DNA of 22,340 nucleotides from the NCBI RefSeq assembly GCF_000003605.2, contig NW_003109584.1, positions 41,938-64,277 of the forward strand, given 5' to 3'. Both the position numbers and the translations under genes were made by a program. The notes beneath the pieces are model-generated. The model did no database searches and was not told the DNA's origin. It saw nothing but the letters and a program-made list of their open reading frames with translations. Below, in pieces: positions 19,518-22,340 of this stretch. The stretch comes from Saccoglossus kowalevskii (taxonomy: Eukaryota > Hemichordata > Enteropneusta > Harrimaniidae). Numbering within the stretch: position 1 is the first letter of the stretch; each line of letters starts with the position of its first letter.

Positions 19518-19538
19518 ACGAATTGATTTAGCTCCCAG
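19518..19538 (+). CDS. candidate 21-base microexon
   Basis: Twenty-one bases lie between a ttttaatgtcacag acceptor and the donor cccag/gtaagtg, which matches the CAG/GTAAGT consensus exactly. One phase is open (RIDLAP with split codons at both ends). The other two contain stops. Length divisible by three is what frame-preserving microexons show, but a segment this short has little evidential weight on its own. Confidence 0.2.
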
Positions 19539-20914
19539 GTAAGTGACAGGCTAAATTACACAACCGCAAATTGACAAACATTCCTAAGGAACACCTTATT
19601 AGTGAGTTTGTAAATGTCTTGTGTCCTTGTACACTTAATAATGCATTTATTGATTCAGGGTTCCTCTCCAAGAAAATCTTGGACTACAGGCATTTTCTCA
19701 CAATCATATCCATGGGTGCACACTTCTCTTTATATTCTACTTTGCTCAAATTCTTTTTTTAGTCTAGATTAAGTGCCTAGTTCTCATGCAAGCTAATTAG
19801 CTGAGTTAATTAAATACTAGTAAATTAGGGAGTATTTTATATTTTCCAGGAAGCTGGGTAGCCTAGTTGACGTGTTAAAGATAGTGTAATACAAATTTGA
19901 GAGCATTCCCTAATCGAAGACAATGAAGTCTGAAAAATGGGAAAAAAACAAGCCTCAAAATCAGGAACTGGTTTGACCTGTAGGCCAAACTATACAAAAA
20001 CATACTCACACAAAATACCAAATTTTCATTTATGTATAGTATACAAATTTATGCTGATTCTATTGCACACTTTTCCATAAAGTTATACAGTACTTCATGA
20101 AAACAGAAAACTTATAATCCAAGATATTGACTCATTGATCCAATGTATGTTTGTCCCGTTGGATAACATAACCAAAATACACCACAAAAGACTTGATTGC
20201 CAGTGCATATCCCACTTTGTGTCATACTGTATTGTTGGAAATGAACACATGTCATGATTTGTCAATTTGGTCTAGACTGGTACAATTGGCATACAGGACA
20301 TTATCAATGTACTGTACTTGTTCATTTATATAATTTAAATCTCTGACACATATAGCAGTATAAAACTGATAAAACTGTATATTGCAAAAAATACAATAAT
20401 CATGATAATGATTGCATCATGATACCTTTTGAGAACAGAATGCATATTACCTAATATTTAATTGAAGCAAACAGGAAACATAGCCATATTTCTTTTATTG
20501 GTCCAGAAAGTGAGTTCTTTTAGAAATAATTTACTATATATAAATGTACTGTTTAAGATGTGTTGAGTACCATCATTCCATTAATTTTGGAATAACATTT
20601 CTGTCAATAAAAGCAATGTTTACTTTGATTATAAACAATTATTGACCCTTGAGGGATATGGGTTTCTAATTAAATACAACATGCAATCTGTGGTTATTTT
20701 AAAAACTATATTGGGCAGAGGTCATTAACCGCATAAGAACGTTGTGACATTTTCGCTTCTACTAAGTAGTGAAAAAGAATTGCCACTCCCTCCTGCTGTG
20801 TGTCTGTGTGGATGTAGAAATTTCAATGTTATATGGATCCAATTAACACCTGGTGTTTACATTCTGACAAGTGTCTCTCTGTACCAAGTGGCACATTCTC
20901 TCCTTCACCTCTAG
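19539..20914. other. unassigned AT-rich DNA
   Basis: No gene was seen. The 63-codon frame at 19571-19762 has no recognisable features. Small palindromes such as aacacctggtgtt (about 20845-20857) and repeats of atcatgat near 20399-20422 are present. A pyrimidine-rich tract closes the region. Confidence 0.45.
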
Positions 20915-20978
20915 GGTCAGTATGTATGCAGAATAAACATATCGTCTCTGATCATTTCTCGCATTATCATCGGAGCAA
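20915..20978 (+). CDS. candidate internal exon
   Basis: A long pyrimidine-rich acceptor (cattctctccttcacctctag) is followed by 64 bases and then gtattt. In the phase with two leading bases the peptide starts SVCMQNKHIVSDHFSH. A second phase is also open (starts GQYVCRINIS), and the third stops. The acceptor is among the best in the window, the donor is weak, and no family is recognised. Confidence 0.25.
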
Positions 20979-22085
20979 GTATTTATGAAGCATATTTATT
21001 GTAACATACTGTAATTATTATATATCTGACAACAAAAACAACCAAATTCTGTAAACATAAGATCATACCAATATTTACATAAATACGATCATGCCAAAAG
21101 TAATCTTTTTTGCTAAATTGTAAAAATGTTCAACACAGATTATTTTGAAATATCTTTCAATTTATGTATTTTGGCTGCGATAATGTGTAAACAATCATTT
21201 AATATAACAATTGACTTTTAATGGGATTCATGAAACCATGAATATTAATTAGGAAAGTAATGTGAAATTGCGTTTGTTCTGGAAAATATTCCTAAAATTT
21301 AAAATTTGTACTAATGTATTGCAAATTACACTTTTTGTTGAAATCAGCAAATTAGGTTTACGTCATAAACTTTATTTCTGAAGCTGGAACTTCATTCCAT
21401 GAAAATAATGACTTCATATTCAGTATGCCCCATTTAAGCGGCCATTTTGAATTCAAAATTATTAAACTACATACGATTGAAGTTCATATTTCTAAATCTT
21501 TCCATATCCTAATTATTGTTTTCAAATTCTCAAATTCCTGTGTTAGTTAAATCTAATCTTAAACACATACATCATAAATATTTCAAGAAGATAGGTTTTA
21601 AAATAGCTGCACTTACTAAGGCCTTATCAGGGACATTAAAAAGAAACATGTTTTCCAAGTACACACAAGCGTTTGAACATTAGAACGCTTGATAAACATG
21701 AATAAATAAAACAATCAACATCACAAAATAGCTTTCATAACCTCTTGGGCATAATAAGTTGATAAAATTCTTAGAATTATTAATAATGTTATTGATCTAT
21801 ATTTTTATATGAATGATGAAGTTAACTAGTATGATAGATCATTTTTCTTTAACTCAGAAACAGTTTTGTTAATCAAAATGTAAAATTACCATTTTCAATA
21901 AGAAGTCAAAATTAGCGTTTTTTACCAAAAATATTTACTAAAATTAGAGAATTAAATTTATCAACACAAAACGGACAATTCTGATAGAGCATCACCCAAA
22001 GTTCCTACAGCAAAGACATTAAAATTCAATGTATGTAGTCATGTAGTATATGGTAAAAGGAAATTAATAATTGTCATCTTCACAG
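20979..22085. other. unassigned AT-rich DNA
   Basis: No gene was seen. The word gcggccattttgaattc near 21438 is weakly similar to the cagccatttt part of the dispersed repeat. Confidence 0.45.
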
Positions 22086-22235
22086 TCAGAAGAAGATTTT
22101 AATTTGAGTGAAGAAAATTGTGTAATCGATAAGATAATCAGAATGGATACTATATCATCAAAACCCTACAATACTCTCAATCTATGTCGGTTGAAGAAGG
22201 CAACCGTAGAACATTCACATGTGACCAGCATATAT
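22086..22235 (+). CDS. candidate internal exon, phase 0-0, 50 codons
   Basis: A cttcacag acceptor and an atat/gtgagc donor bracket exactly 150 bases that are open in one frame. The peptide starts SEEDFNLSEENCVIDKI, passes through LNLCRLKKATVE and ends HVTSIY. It has an acidic N-terminal part and a mixed, charged remainder with no membrane segment. I recognise no family. The frame continues past the donor for a further 15 codons to a stop, so a donor-less reading is possible. Length divisible by three together with a good donor makes it the best internal-exon candidate here. Confidence 0.4.
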
Positions 22236-22267
22236 GTGAGCTTAATAGGCTCTTCTGGAAGATGTCT

Positions 22268-22281
22268 GTCACCATGGTAAC
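22268..22281 (+). promoter_or_regulatory. RFX X-box-like motif
   Basis: The sequence gtcaccatggtaac fits the RFX consensus GTNRCC-N(0-3)-RGYAAC at every position with a two-base spacer. RFX factors bind such sites upstream of ciliary and other genes. It lies just 3' of the candidate exon at 22086-22235, not at a known promoter, so function is uncertain. Confidence 0.4.
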
Positions 22282-22340
22282 AGAGGTATTTAAATGCAAT
22301 TGTAGGTAGATCATGCAGATTAGCTTATCTTTGATACATG

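Overview
The window is eukaryotic, AT-rich, mostly non-coding nuclear DNA. It has no long open frames, a decayed LINE, several minisatellites, a terminal-inverted-repeat miniature transposon (MITE) and scattered exon-sized segments with splice-like borders. An animal genome, probably a marine invertebrate and perhaps a mollusc or other lophotrochozoan, is my best guess. That guess rests on general character only: the CR1/Jockey-like LINE, the abundance of the palindrome TACATGTA, and CTCF-like and nuclear-receptor-like motifs. No gene could be named.

Layout. Bases 1-360 hold a CpG-dense, purine-rich low-complexity block. Bases 361-1483 contain one weak cysteine-bearing open frame. Bases 1484-3325 are a 5'-truncated, inactivated non-LTR retrotransposon on the minus strand, with the reverse transcriptase palm motifs still readable and a 3' UTR carrying a 13-bp inverted repeat. 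Bases 3326-9335 are intron-like or intergenic DNA with a 24-bp, a 29-bp and a 57-bp tandem array, a tandem pair of CTCF-like motifs and two copies of a dispersed repeat. Bases 9643-9773 are the only minus-strand segment with a consensus 5' splice site and an open frame. Bases 10152-10990 are an array of about 24 units of 34 bp with a recent 68-bp dimer expansion inside it.

From 11 kb to the end the sequence is mostly featureless AT-rich DNA. It holds a complete ~200-bp TA-flanked MITE at 14080-14278, whose pre-insertion site is preserved in a second repeat copy near 17628, and a MITE end fragment at 12688-12711. A four-half-site DR1-spaced nuclear-receptor-like array lies at 15770-15796, and a G-rich quadruplex-prone tract at 18941-19131.

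Coding content. Several short plus-strand segments look like possible exons (5177-5216, 14789-14917, 19518-19538, 20915-20978, 22086-22235). The best are 22086-22235 (exactly 50 codons between a CAG acceptor and a GTGAGC donor) and 14789-14917 (strong acceptor, 42 codons, stop, AATAAA 34 bases later). If real, the window is mainly large introns of one or more genes, but the reading phases of the candidates do not join into one transcript without further exons. All are hypotheses that need transcript or homology data.
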